This document shows positions 43,206-54,653 of a stretch of DNA of 64,000 bases, one piece after another. Both the position numbers and the translations under genes were made by a program. The stretch covers positions 1 to 64,000 of the forward strand of contig NAJO01000025.1 in the NCBI GenBank assembly GCA_002077065.1. Reading direction: 5' to 3'. The notes under the pieces are model-generated. The model was not told the DNA's origin, did not search any database, and worked only from the letters and a program-made list of their open reading frames with translations. Positions within the stretch are counted from its first letter, which is position 1. Each line of letters starts with the position of its first letter. Source of the stretch: Cryoendolithus antarcticus. Its lineage: Eukaryota; Ascomycota; Dothideomycetes; Cladosporiales; Cladosporiaceae.

Positions 43206-44300
43206 TCAAGTCAAACCTTCAATCGACCCCTCAGCGCTCGTCGCGAAGGCTGCCCATCGCCCAACTCGACTCCCATATCTGTCCTGCAGCATTTCAAGCA
43301 CATTCACCAACCTGACCTTCCTCTGTCCAGTACCGCCCACTTGCGTACCGTAGGCCGCCTTTGCATCCTCCGAAGTCAGTGGCAGACGATGTAGTAGCAT
43401 ATGGGTATCGACCAGATACGCGAAGCTCCTGCCAAGTGCTGGCCGCAGTAAGCAAGACGCGAAGATGCTTGGGCAGTCCGAGGCTGTCGCGTTGGGGTAG
43501 GTCGTTGCCGAGTTGATGAGAAGAGTGGCAATGTTGTGGGTGCGAGTGAGATGGAAGAGCGAGCGCATGAACGACGATAGCAGAGCTTGACCTTGGCTTT
43601 GATTGCTTTTGAGCAGTGGACCAGCGGCGTGAGCGATGTTGTCGATAATCACGAAATAATCCCCGTGCAGTTTGAGATCAGATACGGCGCCAGTCTTGAT
43701 GAGTGGCAAAGCGTTGGGCGCTGCGGCAGTGTCGGGTCCAGGCACGTCGAGCATGTCATCCTCTTCGTCACTGTCTCGGATCGTTCCCATTGGTGCTTGA
43801 GCAGCAATTGAAGGCATAGGCCGTTGCTGCTCTGAGACACCTGCTTCGAGGCTGTCTCGCAGCTCAGAAATGCATTCAGTCAGTCCAATGAAGTCGAACG
43901 CCTTCATCACCCGCACTCGACCCAAAGCCTCCAAAGCTGCACTCGTATGGTCACCACCTTTCTCACTTCGGCGTAGCGAAGCAACGATGATGCTATGCAA
44001 GCGTTTCACATCGAACGAGTTAGTCGTGTCGATTACTGTTGCTTGCGCGCTACTGCCAGTCGAGAGATGGGAAGTCAACAAAACATGACAGACCTCTTTG
44101 CTGGCGCTGTCGGCTTCAGCACTGATGCAGTGGATCTGGCCATACTCAAGACCGCCGTGGAGGGCAGTGTCGAGCGCGACACAAGCTGTTGCGAGCTTCT
44201 GCGGTGGCTGTAGAGCGCTCTTGGCTGCGTCTTTGCCTACAAGGGTCCTACGCTGCTCGGCGGCCCGCAAGGTGGAGGCAAGTACTGCGTTCACAGCCAT
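43206..44300 (-). CDS. RAD51-family recombination paralogue with degenerate Walker A
   Basis: A single exon of 364 residues. The segment CVALDTALHGGLEYGQIHCI is the RecA/RAD51-core opening, usually followed by a Walker A GxxGxGKT. Here that reads SAEADSASKEV, lacking the Gly-Lys-Thr trio although one Lys remains. Walker B is intact as YFVIIDNIAHA. Late motifs (LLINSATTYPN and LGRSFAYLVDTHMLL) match RAD51-paralogue C-terminal strands. An acidic insert (IRDSDEEDDMLD) lies between them. Rad55/Rad57/XRCC2/RAD51D-type proteins help load RAD51 during homologous recombination; which subgroup this is cannot be settled. Loss of the canonical P-loop suggests weak or no ATP hydrolysis. Confidence 0.75.
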   Translation of the reverse strand: MAVNAVLASTLRAAEQRRTLVGKDAAKSALQPPQKLATACVALDTALHGGLEYGQIHCISAEADSASKEVCHVLLTSHLSTGSSAQATVIDTTNSFDVKRLHSIIVASLRRSEKGGDHTSAALEALGRVRVMKAFDFIGLTECISELRDSLEAGVSEQQRPMPSIAAQAPMGTIRDSDEEDDMLDVPGPDTAAAPNALPLIKTGAVSDLKLHGDYFVIIDNIAHAAGPLLKSNQSQGQALLSSFMRSLFHLTRTHNIATLLINSATTYPNATASDCPSIFASCLLRPALGRSFAYLVDTHMLLHRLPLTSEDAKAAYGTQVGGTGQRKVRLVNVLEMLQDRYGSRVGRWAAFATSAEGSIEGLT

Positions 44301-45444
44301 GGCTTCAAAGGCGAATGCTTGCCAGCCGAGGGCCTTTGATTGTAGGTGATGACCTTGCCTGTTTCGACTTCTCGCCTACATCATGGCTGGGGCAAGACAC
44401 GATTGACTGTACTCATCGCAGCAGCGGTGTGCTGACCTGGCCCCGTGAGTGGTCCCGTGCAAGTGAGGTAATGTCACTCCTTGTTGTTCTGATGTTGTGT
44501 ATGTGTCGCAAAGATATTTGTTCTCGTGTTGAGCATGCGATCGCGCGGCCTAGATCGAAATCCAGCGCTTGGGTCTCGGGATCGACCCGTTTCAGGTTCC
44601 CGGCCTCCCGCTATGGAGAGTCGTGTGCCAATCACGTTGCCGTGCCTTGCAGCTGTGCCGGAAGCCCAAAACGCGTTGCATCATATTCACAAACAGTATT
44701 CAAGCTGGTCGTCCCCGTCGTAGTGGTGTACCCAATCTTTGAGAGTAGCAGTGTAGACACGAGCATAAGCGCACAGCAGCATGCGATCATGGGTAGTGTT
44801 TAGATGCTGCGGCGGACGGAGAAACTGCCGTCGAGGTGGAAAAGCATCAGCCATGGGCTGGTTTATGAAACAGACTCCACTGAGGACTGGGCGCAATCTC
44901 TCGTCTTGAAAGCGTCTCATCGTCCGCGGACAGCCAGCCGCCCAGACGATCACGAGAGGAGTCCGCAGTGACGCCGTTGGATCGCTTGGCTCTCATCTGT
45001 TCGCGGCAGCAACCCACTCTACTTACCGCATCACGTGCAAGCCACGATCGTTTCGGCGCCTGAGTCCCCTTCTCCCGTTCGTTGCGCAACACCCATCTTT
45101 CGCCTTGCACACCACGATCTTCCACTGCCCACCGGCACTCGTCTCTGCGTCCTAGCACGCACCACATTCATTCACAAACACAACCACCTCTTGACTGCAA
45201 TATACTACCCTCTCCCACGCTGCAGCGCAGCCCCTATCGACCAGACCTCCTTCACCGTAGCCGCCGCGCCCACCCCGTAATACACACGCTCATTACAGTC
45301 GTACTAGACAACCTGCTCGACTCCGAAAGCTGTGCTGGTCACCATCGGATTGCTGAGCACGAATCTACCGTAACATCGTACCATCGACGCGTCGAGTGAC
45401 TTCCACTGACGTTCACGCGTTCCTCACGAACGCACCTTCCACAC
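44301..45444. other. Divergent promoter region
   Basis: A 1.14-kb gap between the RAD51 paralogue and the ferric reductase. The last 300 bp are C/T-rich, as in fungal 5' leaders. I found no clear SreA-type GATA repeat and no RNA gene. Confidence 0.4.
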
Positions 45445-47259
45445 ATGGCGTCCCTCTCAAGATGGGCGCTTCTCGCAGCGCTACCCAGCGCACTGGCTGC
45501 TGCACCCGCATACACACCCGAACAGCTCGCTCGCCTAGCTAAGGCCGGAGAGGAGAACATGAGAGTGTGCAAGTACATTGGCTGGACCTGGGCGGCTCTA
45601 GTAGGCGCAATGCTGGCCTACAGATGGTCACTTGAACTCCTCTGCCACGTGCGAAAACTTGCAAACCTCAACCACGGCACCTCCAGCGATGGCAGACAGA
45701 AGTACTTTAGCATTCCGGACGAGAAGTTCTCGGCGATGAAGAACCACCTCATCACGGCACCACTGCTGAAGAAGAGACATAACCGCGAATTCAAGCTGAG
45801 CGCTGCGACCAATGTTGGCACCCTGCCAGGCCGTCTGCAAACGCTGTTCCTCGTTGGCTACCTCGCCATGAGCGTCGCGCTCACCGCCATCACCATTGAT
45901 TGGCACACGCCCGACCAGTGGTACGACGATGGACTCAACCGCACAGGCTACCTGGCAGTCATGAACATGATCCCACTCTTCGTCCTAGCAGGCCGGAACA
46001 ACCCACTCATCTTCCTGCTCGGCATTAGCTTCGATACGTACAACCTCATTCATCGCTGGATTGGCCGCATCGTCGTCTTCGAGGCCGTTGCTCACACCGC
46101 GTTCTGGCTGGCTAAGAAGACCTTTACGATGCCTGATGCCAAGGCGTGGGCAGTAATTGCATCCTCCATGGCCCACAGCGAGAAGATCATGACAGGTACC
46201 ATTGGCACTTTTGCCTTTGTCGGTCTACTCCTGAGCTCACCGTCCATCTTCCGCCACGCCTTCTACGAGACGTTCTTGCACATTCACATCATACTCGCCA
46301 TCGTGGCTATCGTCGGCACCTGGATGCACATTGAGGATGAGAAGTCCAAGGTCTTTCTCGTCGCCGCCGTCAGCCTCTGGATCATCGAGCGCATCATTCG
46401 CATCGTCTCCATCATGCGCCGCAACGTCGGCAACGGCGGCACCAAAGCCGAAGTCGAAGCCCTCCCCGGTGACGCCGTACGTGTCACTCTACGCATCGCA
46501 AAGCCCTGGAAGTTCCGCCCCGGTCAGCACATCTACATGTACATGCCCTCCGTCGGCCTCTGGACCAGCCACCCATTCTCGCTCGCCTGGTCCTCCGAAG
46601 ACGATGACCCACACAACGAGAAAGGCCTGCCCATGTCACGTCAAGACATCTTCGCCGCCAAGCAGACAACCATGTCCCTCATCATCCGCCGTCGCACAGG
46701 ATTCACAGACACCATGTTCAAGAAAGCCGAGCTCTCCCCTGCAGGCAAGTTCACCACCACGGCTTTCGTCGAGGGCCCCTACGGCAACCAGAGCTTCGCC
46801 TCATACGGCACTGTCATGCTCTTCGCCGCCGGCGTGGGCATAACGCACCAAGTCCCCCACGTCCGCGATCTCGTAGCCGGCTACAGCAACGGCACAGTCG
46901 CCACGCGCAAAGTCGTCCTAGTCTGGATCATCCAATCCCCCGAGCACCTCGAGTGGATCCGGCCCTGGATGACTTCCATCCTAGGCATGGATAAGCGCCG
47001 CGACATCCTCAAAATTTTACTGTTCGTCACCCGACCGCGGAGTACCAAGGAAATCCACTCTCCTAGCAGTAGCGTGCAGATGTTCCCGGGTAAACCCGAT
47101 GTCGGGGCGCTGTTGAGCAAGGAGCAGGAGAAGCAGGTGGGCGCTATGGCCGTGAGTGTTTGTGGGACGGGGAGCTTGGCGGATGATGTTAGGAAGGGGG
47201 TTAGGGAACGGTGTGAGAGGAGTGAGATGGACTTTTTTGAGGAGGCTTTCTCGTGGTGA
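45445..47259 (+). CDS. Ferric reductase-like transmembrane protein (FRE family)
   Basis: A single exon of 604 residues. A signal peptide (MASLSRWALLAALPSALAAA) is followed by one early membrane helix and then the ferric-reductase helical domain. Haem-binding His are visible in pairs: LIHRWIGR and EAVAHTAFW, then LHIHI and GTWMHI. The FAD-binding domain has the HPFSLAW motif after GQHIYMYMP. The NAD(P)H domain carries FAAGVGITHQVPHVRDL and a terminal VCGTGSLADDVR, close to the usual GPYG and CGPG signatures. Such enzymes reduce extracellular ferric or cupric ions at the plasma membrane before uptake. The glycine loop GVGITH is slightly divergent. No permease or multicopper oxidase gene is adjacent. 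Confidence 0.92.
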   Translation: MASLSRWALLAALPSALAAAPAYTPEQLARLAKAGEENMRVCKYIGWTWAALVGAMLAYRWSLELLCHVRKLANLNHGTSSDGRQKYFSIPDEKFSAMKNHLITAPLLKKRHNREFKLSAATNVGTLPGRLQTLFLVGYLAMSVALTAITIDWHTPDQWYDDGLNRTGYLAVMNMIPLFVLAGRNNPLIFLLGISFDTYNLIHRWIGRIVVFEAVAHTAFWLAKKTFTMPDAKAWAVIASSMAHSEKIMTGTIGTFAFVGLLLSSPSIFRHAFYETFLHIHIILAIVAIVGTWMHIEDEKSKVFLVAAVSLWIIERIIRIVSIMRRNVGNGGTKAEVEALPGDAVRVTLRIAKPWKFRPGQHIYMYMPSVGLWTSHPFSLAWSSEDDDPHNEKGLPMSRQDIFAAKQTTMSLIIRRRTGFTDTMFKKAELSPAGKFTTTAFVEGPYGNQSFASYGTVMLFAAGVGITHQVPHVRDLVAGYSNGTVATRKVVLVWIIQSPEHLEWIRPWMTSILGMDKRRDILKILLFVTRPRSTKEIHSPSSSVQMFPGKPDVGALLSKEQEKQVGAMAVSVCGTGSLADDVRKGVRERCERSEMDFFEEAFSW

Positions 47260-47769
47260 GTATGTTCACGAGGAGCGGACTGTATGTTGGTACCATTTAC
47301 GTTGGCTGTATGGAAGAAGAGAGGCAATGAATGGAGTTCTCATGTCGGTACGGCGTCAAGAGGAAGCGCTCCGCTTTGCGCAGTGAATGCTTCGGCACTG
47401 TGCTGTCACTCTTTCGCAGCGCATGTGTATATAGCTTTTCCTTTATATGGCAATACAGACGCATCGTTAACGCAAGCTCTTCACGAGCAATTTCCTTCCT
47501 CTTCGTTGGGTACTGTCGTTCTGCGCGCTTCCCCTCGCTGGTGAATTGAGGGCTACCGAGGTACTGATGCCAAGCACAATTTGACTACAACAAGAAGCCA
47601 TTGGTACACGGTTTGATGTATATCTTGTCATTTTCCATACTGCACATGCTATTTCATGAACGAATTATAGAAGTCTGACAGATTTGCATTTATTCTCGTT
47701 CGCTAGTCCTCGACGTTGCTTTCAGACGTCCTCGTCGCCAAGTTCGCCGTTCCATCGACGACCGATACA
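47260..47769. other. Intergenic gap
   Basis: A 510-bp stretch holding the 3' flank of the ferric reductase and the promoter of the acyl-CoA ligase. Nothing else was recognised. Confidence 0.4.
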
Positions 47770-49631
47770 ATGATCTGGCATTCGCCCCATCCTCCCCTGA
47801 ACAGTAAGTGCCCGGTCAAAATCGTCCAGCCTCGGCAAGCTCGATAAAATCACGCTGATCTGCCTCTCCAGTCCCCACGCACCTGACGACTTGGCAATGG
47901 GCCTTCAACTCCCGCTTCTCCCCGCTTCACTCCCCCTCCCAAAATCCCGGTTCCTACACCGACACTTCCACCCTCGCCTCCCTCCCCTTCCCCCAGGTCC
48001 GCGAGCTCGCCCCCCTCCTCTCAACCTCTCTCGTGCACCTCTACAATCTCCAGCCCGGCGAAACCGTCTCCCTCTTCGCCGGCAACTCAATCCTCTACCC
48101 CGTGGCAATGTGGGCCTCTGTCCGCGTGGGTGCGCGAGTGAATGGCGCGAACCCGGCTTATGGCATGGAGGAGATGTGTGAGGCTTTACGGGTGGCGGGG
48201 ACGAGGGTGTTGTTTGTGGGGTCGGAGGGGCTTGGAGTGGCGTTGCAGGCTGTTGAGAGGGTTGGGTTGGGGAGGGAGAGAGTCGTTGTGTTGTGCGACG
48301 AGGGGCAGTGGGAGGGGAAGGGGAAGGGGCTGATGAGTTTGGGGGAGTTGGTTGAGCTGGGTCGAAAGCTCGAAGAAGTGCCTGAGTGGTCGATCCCTTC
48401 GGACTTGACGAATAAGGACGTGTGTGGGTGCGTACGAATCACCACCATTTCGACAGTGCTATTGTGGCGCATCCAATCTGACCGGCTGATTGACTAACTT
48501 CTCTCCAGCTACCTCAACTTCTCCTCCGGCACTACAGGCAAACCCAAAGCAGTGATGCTCTCCCACCACAACATTATCGCACAATGTCACCAGCTTGCGC
48601 AACAACAAGTCGTCTCACCAGGCCAGCGCTACAAAATCCTGGCCGTGATGCCTCTTTTCCATATCACCGGCCTTGTCCGCTTCTGCCACTATCCCGTCTT
48701 CATGAATGGCGACTGCCTCATGCTGCCCAAATTCGACTTCACAACTATGCTTCAGACGATCATAAAGTACAAGATCGAGGAGTTGATCCTCGTACCTCCT
48801 ATCATGATCAGGATCGTCAAAGACTCTGCTGCGCGGCCGTATCTTCCGAAGCTGAGAGAAGTGGTCAAGCGATGGTCCTCCGGCAGCGCGCCGATCAGCC
48901 CAGAGATTATCTCTTTACTGCAGAAGGAGTTCCCGGACGCTGGCTTCAGGCAAGGCTACGGCGCCACTGAGTCCACGGCCTGTATCTCCGCCCATCCACC
49001 AAGCCATTTTGATTACAAGTATGCTACCACAGTCGGGAAGCTCATGGCTAACACTGAAGCGAAAGTCATCTCGCTCACAAATCCGGGTGAAGAATTAGGT
49101 ATCAACGAGACAGGCGAGATCTGCGCCAAAGGCCCGCAAATCGCCATGGGCTATCTCGACAATGAGGTTGCCACGCGCGAGACTTTCAAGGACGTCTGGT
49201 TTCACACCGGCGACGTAGGCTACATAGACGACGAAGGACTCCTGCACATCTCGGATCGGATCAAGGAGATGATCAAGGTCAAAGGGCAACAAGTCGCACC
49301 GGCTGAGCTTGAGGATCTACTGCTGGGCCATGAGGCGGTGGAGGATGTGGCTGTCGTGGGTATCACTAATGAGTATGCTGGGGAACGACCGAAAGCTGTC
49401 GTTGTGCTTAAGAAGGGTGTACAGAGTGGGGAGGCCATTGGGAGGGAATTGTTGGAGTGGGTCAAGGGGAGGAAGGTGAGATATAAGTGGGTTAAGGAGG
49501 TGGAATTTGTGAGCGAGGTACCGAAGAGCGCTACGGGAAAGTTATTGAGACGGGTGTTAAGGAATCGGGAGAGGAGTGGAGTGGCTAGAGGGCTTGTGGT
49601 GAGGGACGAGAAGGTGGCGGCGAAGCTGTAG
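47770..49631 (+). CDS. 4-coumarate-CoA ligase-like acyl-CoA synthetase, peroxisomal signal
   Basis: Three exons join in frame: 47770-47803, 47872-48427 and 48509-49631, for 570 residues. The adenylate-forming signature is YLNFSSGTTGKPKAVMLSHHN, split just upstream by the second intron. Further motifs are GYGATEST, the TGD-x-G-Y-x-D-x-x-G hinge (HTGDVGYIDDEG) and the C-terminal catalytic Lys in PKSATGKLLRR. The ATP-dependent formation of an acyl-CoA thioester is expected; the chain or aromatic substrate is unknown. The C-terminus ends AKL, a type-1 peroxisomal targeting tripeptide, so the protein probably works in peroxisomes. Length and order fit fungal 4CL-like ligases. Confidence 0.93.
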
Positions 49632-49928
49632 GGCCACGGTGGTCGCGACTTTGGCTTGTCCTTATCTTCGACCGCGCATCTTCAACTGCTTCCCCGGTTG
49701 CATTCACTCCGACGTGCAAAGTGCGGGTACGAGAATTGTGGCTTTGTTCGTCTCCTGGATGACTCCATGCCTCCAGAACACGAAGCCGACTGGAAGCGGA
49801 CTTCTTTGTTCAAGATGCAGAGACTCGACGACTTGCGCCACGAAGACAGATCAATGCCGCTGTTACCTACGGGCACTCGGCAACGGTAGCTTGCCTAGCA
49901 CGAAGCCACTGCAGCGTCCAACAGAGCA

Positions 49929-52656
49929 ATGGCGTCACCTCCGATAACCACCTTCGTGTGCGTATGGTGCAGCGACGAGTTGACAGAACCGGGCTACAGA
50001 CCAAAGGGAAGCGATCACGATCCCGAGCATGGCATGATCTGCAAGGGCTGTGCCATTGACGCTATACTACCGCTGTTTCACCAGGCGTACGAAGACGGCT
50101 CTCAGTACCCACCGAAATGGGGGAAGGTCGAAATAATGACTACGGACTTCGAGGATCTCTTTCCTGATGGCTTCCTGTAGAAATGGAGGCTGAAGGTAGC
50201 GACTGAGTACAGCTTGAGAACAGCGAAGCGCGCGTACTGCGACTACAGGACCATCAACGACACCGGCGCAACAGAAATCTGCAATGGTTTCCTCGGAGCG
50301 AAAGGTCAAGTCGGCAGCAATTGCCCCAAATGCAAGCAACTATGCTGCTGTGGCTGTCTTAAACCTGTCAAGGGACACTGGGAGGAATACCGCTGCGGCG
50401 GCGTTGATGCTGTAGATCCTCTCGGTGTTAAAGGAACAGACTATCAGGTCTGCCCGAAGCGTGGGCAGCCTGCTCATCGGAAAGACTGCTGTAATGCTAT
50501 AGTATATCCTGGCTGTCATTAGAATCTCTGCTATCTATGCGGCATAAAAGCTCATCATGACTCCCGACACTACAGGAAGAGCGTCGGATGTTCGCGCTGG
50601 AACCTACCCAGCGACCCACGTGCAATCTGGGACAAAGCACTCGACCCTGCGACCGCGATTGTCCGGCGTGAGGGCGAAGATGATGGGCAGTACGAGTTTC
50701 GATGGAGCCGTGTTGCTGACTTCACCGACTGGGCTCAACGGTTCGAGAATTACACCAACTTACCTATCGATGGTGATAACGCCGAGCAGGAAGCCAAAGG
50801 CCTTCAATTGTGCCTGGCCTTGAGAGTGGTTTTCGACTGCAAAGACTTGAAGGTGCTAGCTGAGTGCAGCGCCGAGGAGGTCCAGCAGGAGCTATTCGCT
50901 CTGAAGGACTCCTTCATTACAGCTCGGCCACTGCTAGACGATCTTGACTTCTGGGCTCACCTGGATGGACCACGCTTCTATACCTGGGATAGTGTGCATC
51001 CGTATCTGAAGCTATACGCAACAGAATGGCGCACGCCGTGCATTCGACATGTTGCAGCTATACGCCGCCGCTATTTGCTCCACGCGTCCACGGCCAACGC
51101 TCCGGTTAACGCTATTGTGAGGACAAGTTTTCTAGCACAGATGCGCCAAGACCGGCGACTGTTGGATACCATACCAGCAGACCACGAAGTCCAAAAGACA
51201 GCTACTCCCGGCACAACAAGGGTAGTGCGTGACGTAGCTTGGATGTTCTCGTCCTTTCAGCACTTCCACATGTTCATAGATGAGCCGCCAACCCGAGCTC
51301 CACCCGCCGCGTTCGCTGAGGTGAGAGGGAGATTGCTGATGATGCGGAGCATGATCCAATTCACAGGCGAGTACGAGCTATGTCATCAGCCATTCTCGAC
51401 TTTTGTTGATGCTGCATATATTTTCGTGGCATCACTGCTGAAGATGTCAGGCTGGGCACTCGGCATTTCTTTCGAGCCTGCGGCGCTCGACGTTGACCTC
51501 GAATTCGTTCTCAATGAGAAAGATTTGCAGCTCTTCCGCAACGACGTCTTGCACCTGGGTGCAGGCTGGGTTGATAAGGTGAAGGCGATGCTCCAGACGC
51601 ACGCGGCGACGTTGAGTTTTCAGCCGCGCATACGGTGTGAGTTTACGTTCAGAATGGGGGCAGGGTCCGCGAGGCTGACAGATTGCAGTGTATACACAGC
51701 ACCTGATGGCAGATCTTCTCTGGACGACAACAGCGGTCGATAAGCTGGCTGAAGCGGAGGGAAGCTTGCATCCTTGCATTCGGAGAGCCTTCGTCCATAC
51801 GCATGTTGAGATCTTGATATTCGATGGGATAATGCGCAGTTCGAAGCTCGCGATCCTTGGGCCCGTCCTAGAAGTCTTCATAGCCTATATGCAATGGTAA
51901 GCCGGAAGCGCCTCATAGGACCAGCAATGGCCTTAGACTAATCTATTGTATTAGGGGCTCGACCTTGCTGAAACAGTCCGTAATCGTGCCTGACACAGCT
52001 GTTGCCAAAGGACTTGGCGATCCACGAAACATCCAAGAGTTTACCGACTTCACCAAAGGTATGCATGACAAGACCATCAGAGACCTTCGCGTACTCGGCT
52101 TACTAACAAGTGGGCCTATAACTCGCAAAGCATGGCCAACGGACAGCGACAAGCCTTTTACCATAGTGCACACTCTCGACCGCTTCCTACTCTTTCGATA
52201 ATCTATGATTAATGCTACGTCGACGCAGCACGATCTTGGACGTGCCAAGATGTTCGTAGACGATATCTTTCAAATCCTTAGCACTTGTGCGCAGCTCTTC
52301 GCCGACGACGTGTTCGCCAACTACGATCGCAATACTTAGCCAAGTCGCAAGAGCATCTGGGGTTTGGTCAAGGCTTTGTCAAAGTGGCACGACGACATCG
52401 GCACCCATATCGCCTTGCATATATTGCCGCCGTCTCATGCTAATGTTCGCCCATTTCAGAGATGTAAGACCTCCCCATCTCCTGCACTTGCGTATCGATA
52501 CTAACCGCAGTCCCAGATATGAGCCTCGCGCCATGGGACGCTGGTCCCGAGATAGATATGACTGTAGCCTGCCGTGAGATTCACAGCACTGTGCGTGATG
52601 GTCCAGCTCGAGATAAAGAGAGAGAGGCCGAGTTCAAGTCGATGCAGATAGGCTAG
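49929..52656 (+). pseudogene. RBR/IBR-type zinc-finger protein with multiple in-frame stops
   Basis: Exons 49929-51636, 51689-51896, 51955-52463 and 52511-52656 join without any frameshift (857 codons), all with good donors and branch sites. The N-terminus has a RING-like part (FVCVWCSDELTEPGY...MICKGCA). An IBR-like cluster CPKCKQLCCCGC and a RING2-like part CPKRGQPAHRKDCCNAIV...NLCYLCG follow. The remainder is a long helical region of unknown role. In-frame stops are TAG 50178, TAG 50520, TAA 52199 and TAG 52337. The expected RING2 Cys in CPKC is Arg. An in-frame coding-like stretch at 49656-49928 contains two more TAGs (49887, 49896) and may be the true 5' end. RBR proteins are E3 ubiquitin ligases; this copy cannot be read through as written. 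Confidence 0.75.
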
Positions 52657-53725
52657 TAGGCCGGGAAGATTGGATGAGCAGTCCAGCCTTTCGTAAGATC
52701 TTGTCATTGCCACAGCTCGTATGCGACAGGTTCGCCGGTCACTCGAACAGAAGCATTGAATTAGAATAGCAATTTGACAAGACTTGGACAAGATTGGCGG
52801 TTCCACGTCGCTGACTTCACCATCCTTGCATAGCTGCCTTCGAGTCTGCTGCAGAGCACGAAGCCAATACAAGTTGCCTCTTTCAGTGAGTGGAGTTACT
52901 CCACAGCAGATGCGTAAAGAACTTACCTCGGTGCTTTTCGTTGCGTTTATACTCCCGGGACGTTTTCCGACGATAGCTCGTTTCATGTTTGAGACATGTA
53001 AGCGTAGATCTCGGCTTACCGTCGTGGCGCCGTAACCTACCGACTTTAATGAGCATATGTGTGCCCGAGCTCACGCCGAATGATCTGCATGCTATGATCG
53101 AAGAGCATTCGATGGATCGACACGGAGGTGCTACGTGCATGTCATGAACTCTTGACGAGTGGATTGTCACCTTCAGCCTGTTGACAGCGAAACGAACGTG
53201 TGTCCGGCCACCGTTTGTTATAGACAGTGGCGACTATTGCATGTGTGAAGTGCGATCAGTCCAGTTGACCATATTCTCAGCATCCCGATCGCACTGCAGC
53301 CACAGTCCTTGCCACAAGCCTAGTGAGTTTCGAGTTGCTCATCGGACGTATCTCCGTATGATCGCGAGGTTGACCTTCTCTCCGCGTCCTTGTCTTCAAG
53401 GGCAGGCGCACGGCCAGGTCGAGAGCATTGCCTAGCATGGGTGAGCTAGATGTCTGTTCCGCATAGGCAATCGTATTCGAGAGCACATCGCTACCCATGT
53501 AGCTCCGCCTGAAGTTTATGGCCTCGGTCCGTTCGTCGTACAGTAGTAGCATGACTCTTGTTTCTGCGAATACGATGTGATAGAACGCGCCGATGGACAG
53601 GCGCATCGCGTATTGACCCTCATCATCCAAGATGGCCTGATGAGTCAGTGGTGTTGTAGACTCGGAAGCAATAGCCCGAGGCGGGTCCACATTGTACCAA
53701 CTTTGACACAAGTGTAGTCGGCTAG

Positions 53726-54047
53726 TCAAGATCACCAAGCGCACTATTCAAGAGGTCCCCTCCGGTACTCGGGACGCTGGGCGATCTCGCGGAACTCTAC
53801 GACTTACTTTTGGCAGGTTTGCAAGCTGATCCCGATGCCTTCTGTGCCGCGGCCTTGGAAGTGAGTCTGTACCTGCAGCGGTTGCGAGGTAATTTGCTTA
53901 TTGCTGGCGGTATCTGACGGTGGTAGCTGAGTACTAAATTACTTTACGGCGTGGAAGAGCGAATGTTGGCAGAGCTTGTGGCGGCAAGAAAAGCAATCCA
54001 AGGCGATTAAAGTCCGTGGGGGTGGGCGGCAGTCAAAGGTGGAGTGA
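53726..54047 (+). pseudogene. Short coding fragment, unrecognised
   Basis: An open stretch at 53726-53888 encodes helical sequence with LGDLAELYDLLLAGLQADPD and AALEVSLYLQRLR. It ends at a GTAATT donor, and an acceptor at 53931 would extend it to a TGA at 54045 with NYFTAWKSECWQSLW. A TAG lies directly upstream of the first stretch, so any start must be in an upstream exon I cannot find. The acceptor is GAG, a weak class. A gene remnant is the likeliest reading. Confidence 0.3.
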
Positions 54048-54653
54048 TTTTGCCTCTGACTAGCGTGTTCATCTCGAGAATGTGGGATAGATTGCCGACC
54101 TCGTCAGCACCGCCACTGGTCGACACAATATGACTCCGCGATGGTGAGGCAGGCGTGGGATGTTTGAGAGCTCATCCCAGGTTGAGATTAATTGATCGCC
54201 GTGGAGGCACCGTATGGGGGCCATTTGGGAGATTAGAGTCTGGGCCAGCTGTCCAAGATGGCGCAAGCCGGATACCGCCTATGCTGGACGAGGTGAAGTC
54301 GGCAGCTTGCGCCGCGACGTGCAGCAGTTGATGGTCATGTGCTTCGCGCGCTGGTCGCCATAATACAGTAATGCGAAGCTGCGAATGGCATGTTGATGAG
54401 AGGGATGAGTCGTCGCATCACTTAACGGTAATGTGACTTCATATCGAGAGCTCCCCAGGGGATCCATTCTCCACCCACCAAAATGCCCTCTATCTCGCCT
54501 TGTAATTGGTTGAATGCAGCTTTGGCCGTGCCAATCATCGATGACCTGCAATCATCTTCGGCTATTTTCAACAGGCTTTTGCAGTTGTCCCGATGCCGTC
54601 AGCACCTTGGCCATTGCATGCCGAAGAGAACACTCAATTGCGACGTGTTGCGA

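Noticed and set aside
15438..52656. Reassignment of TAG/TAA to sense codons
   Set aside because: Intact genes in the same window end at TAG exactly where their families end (KOG1, Mio, the permease, GH3, the acyl-CoA ligase), so TAG works as a stop here.
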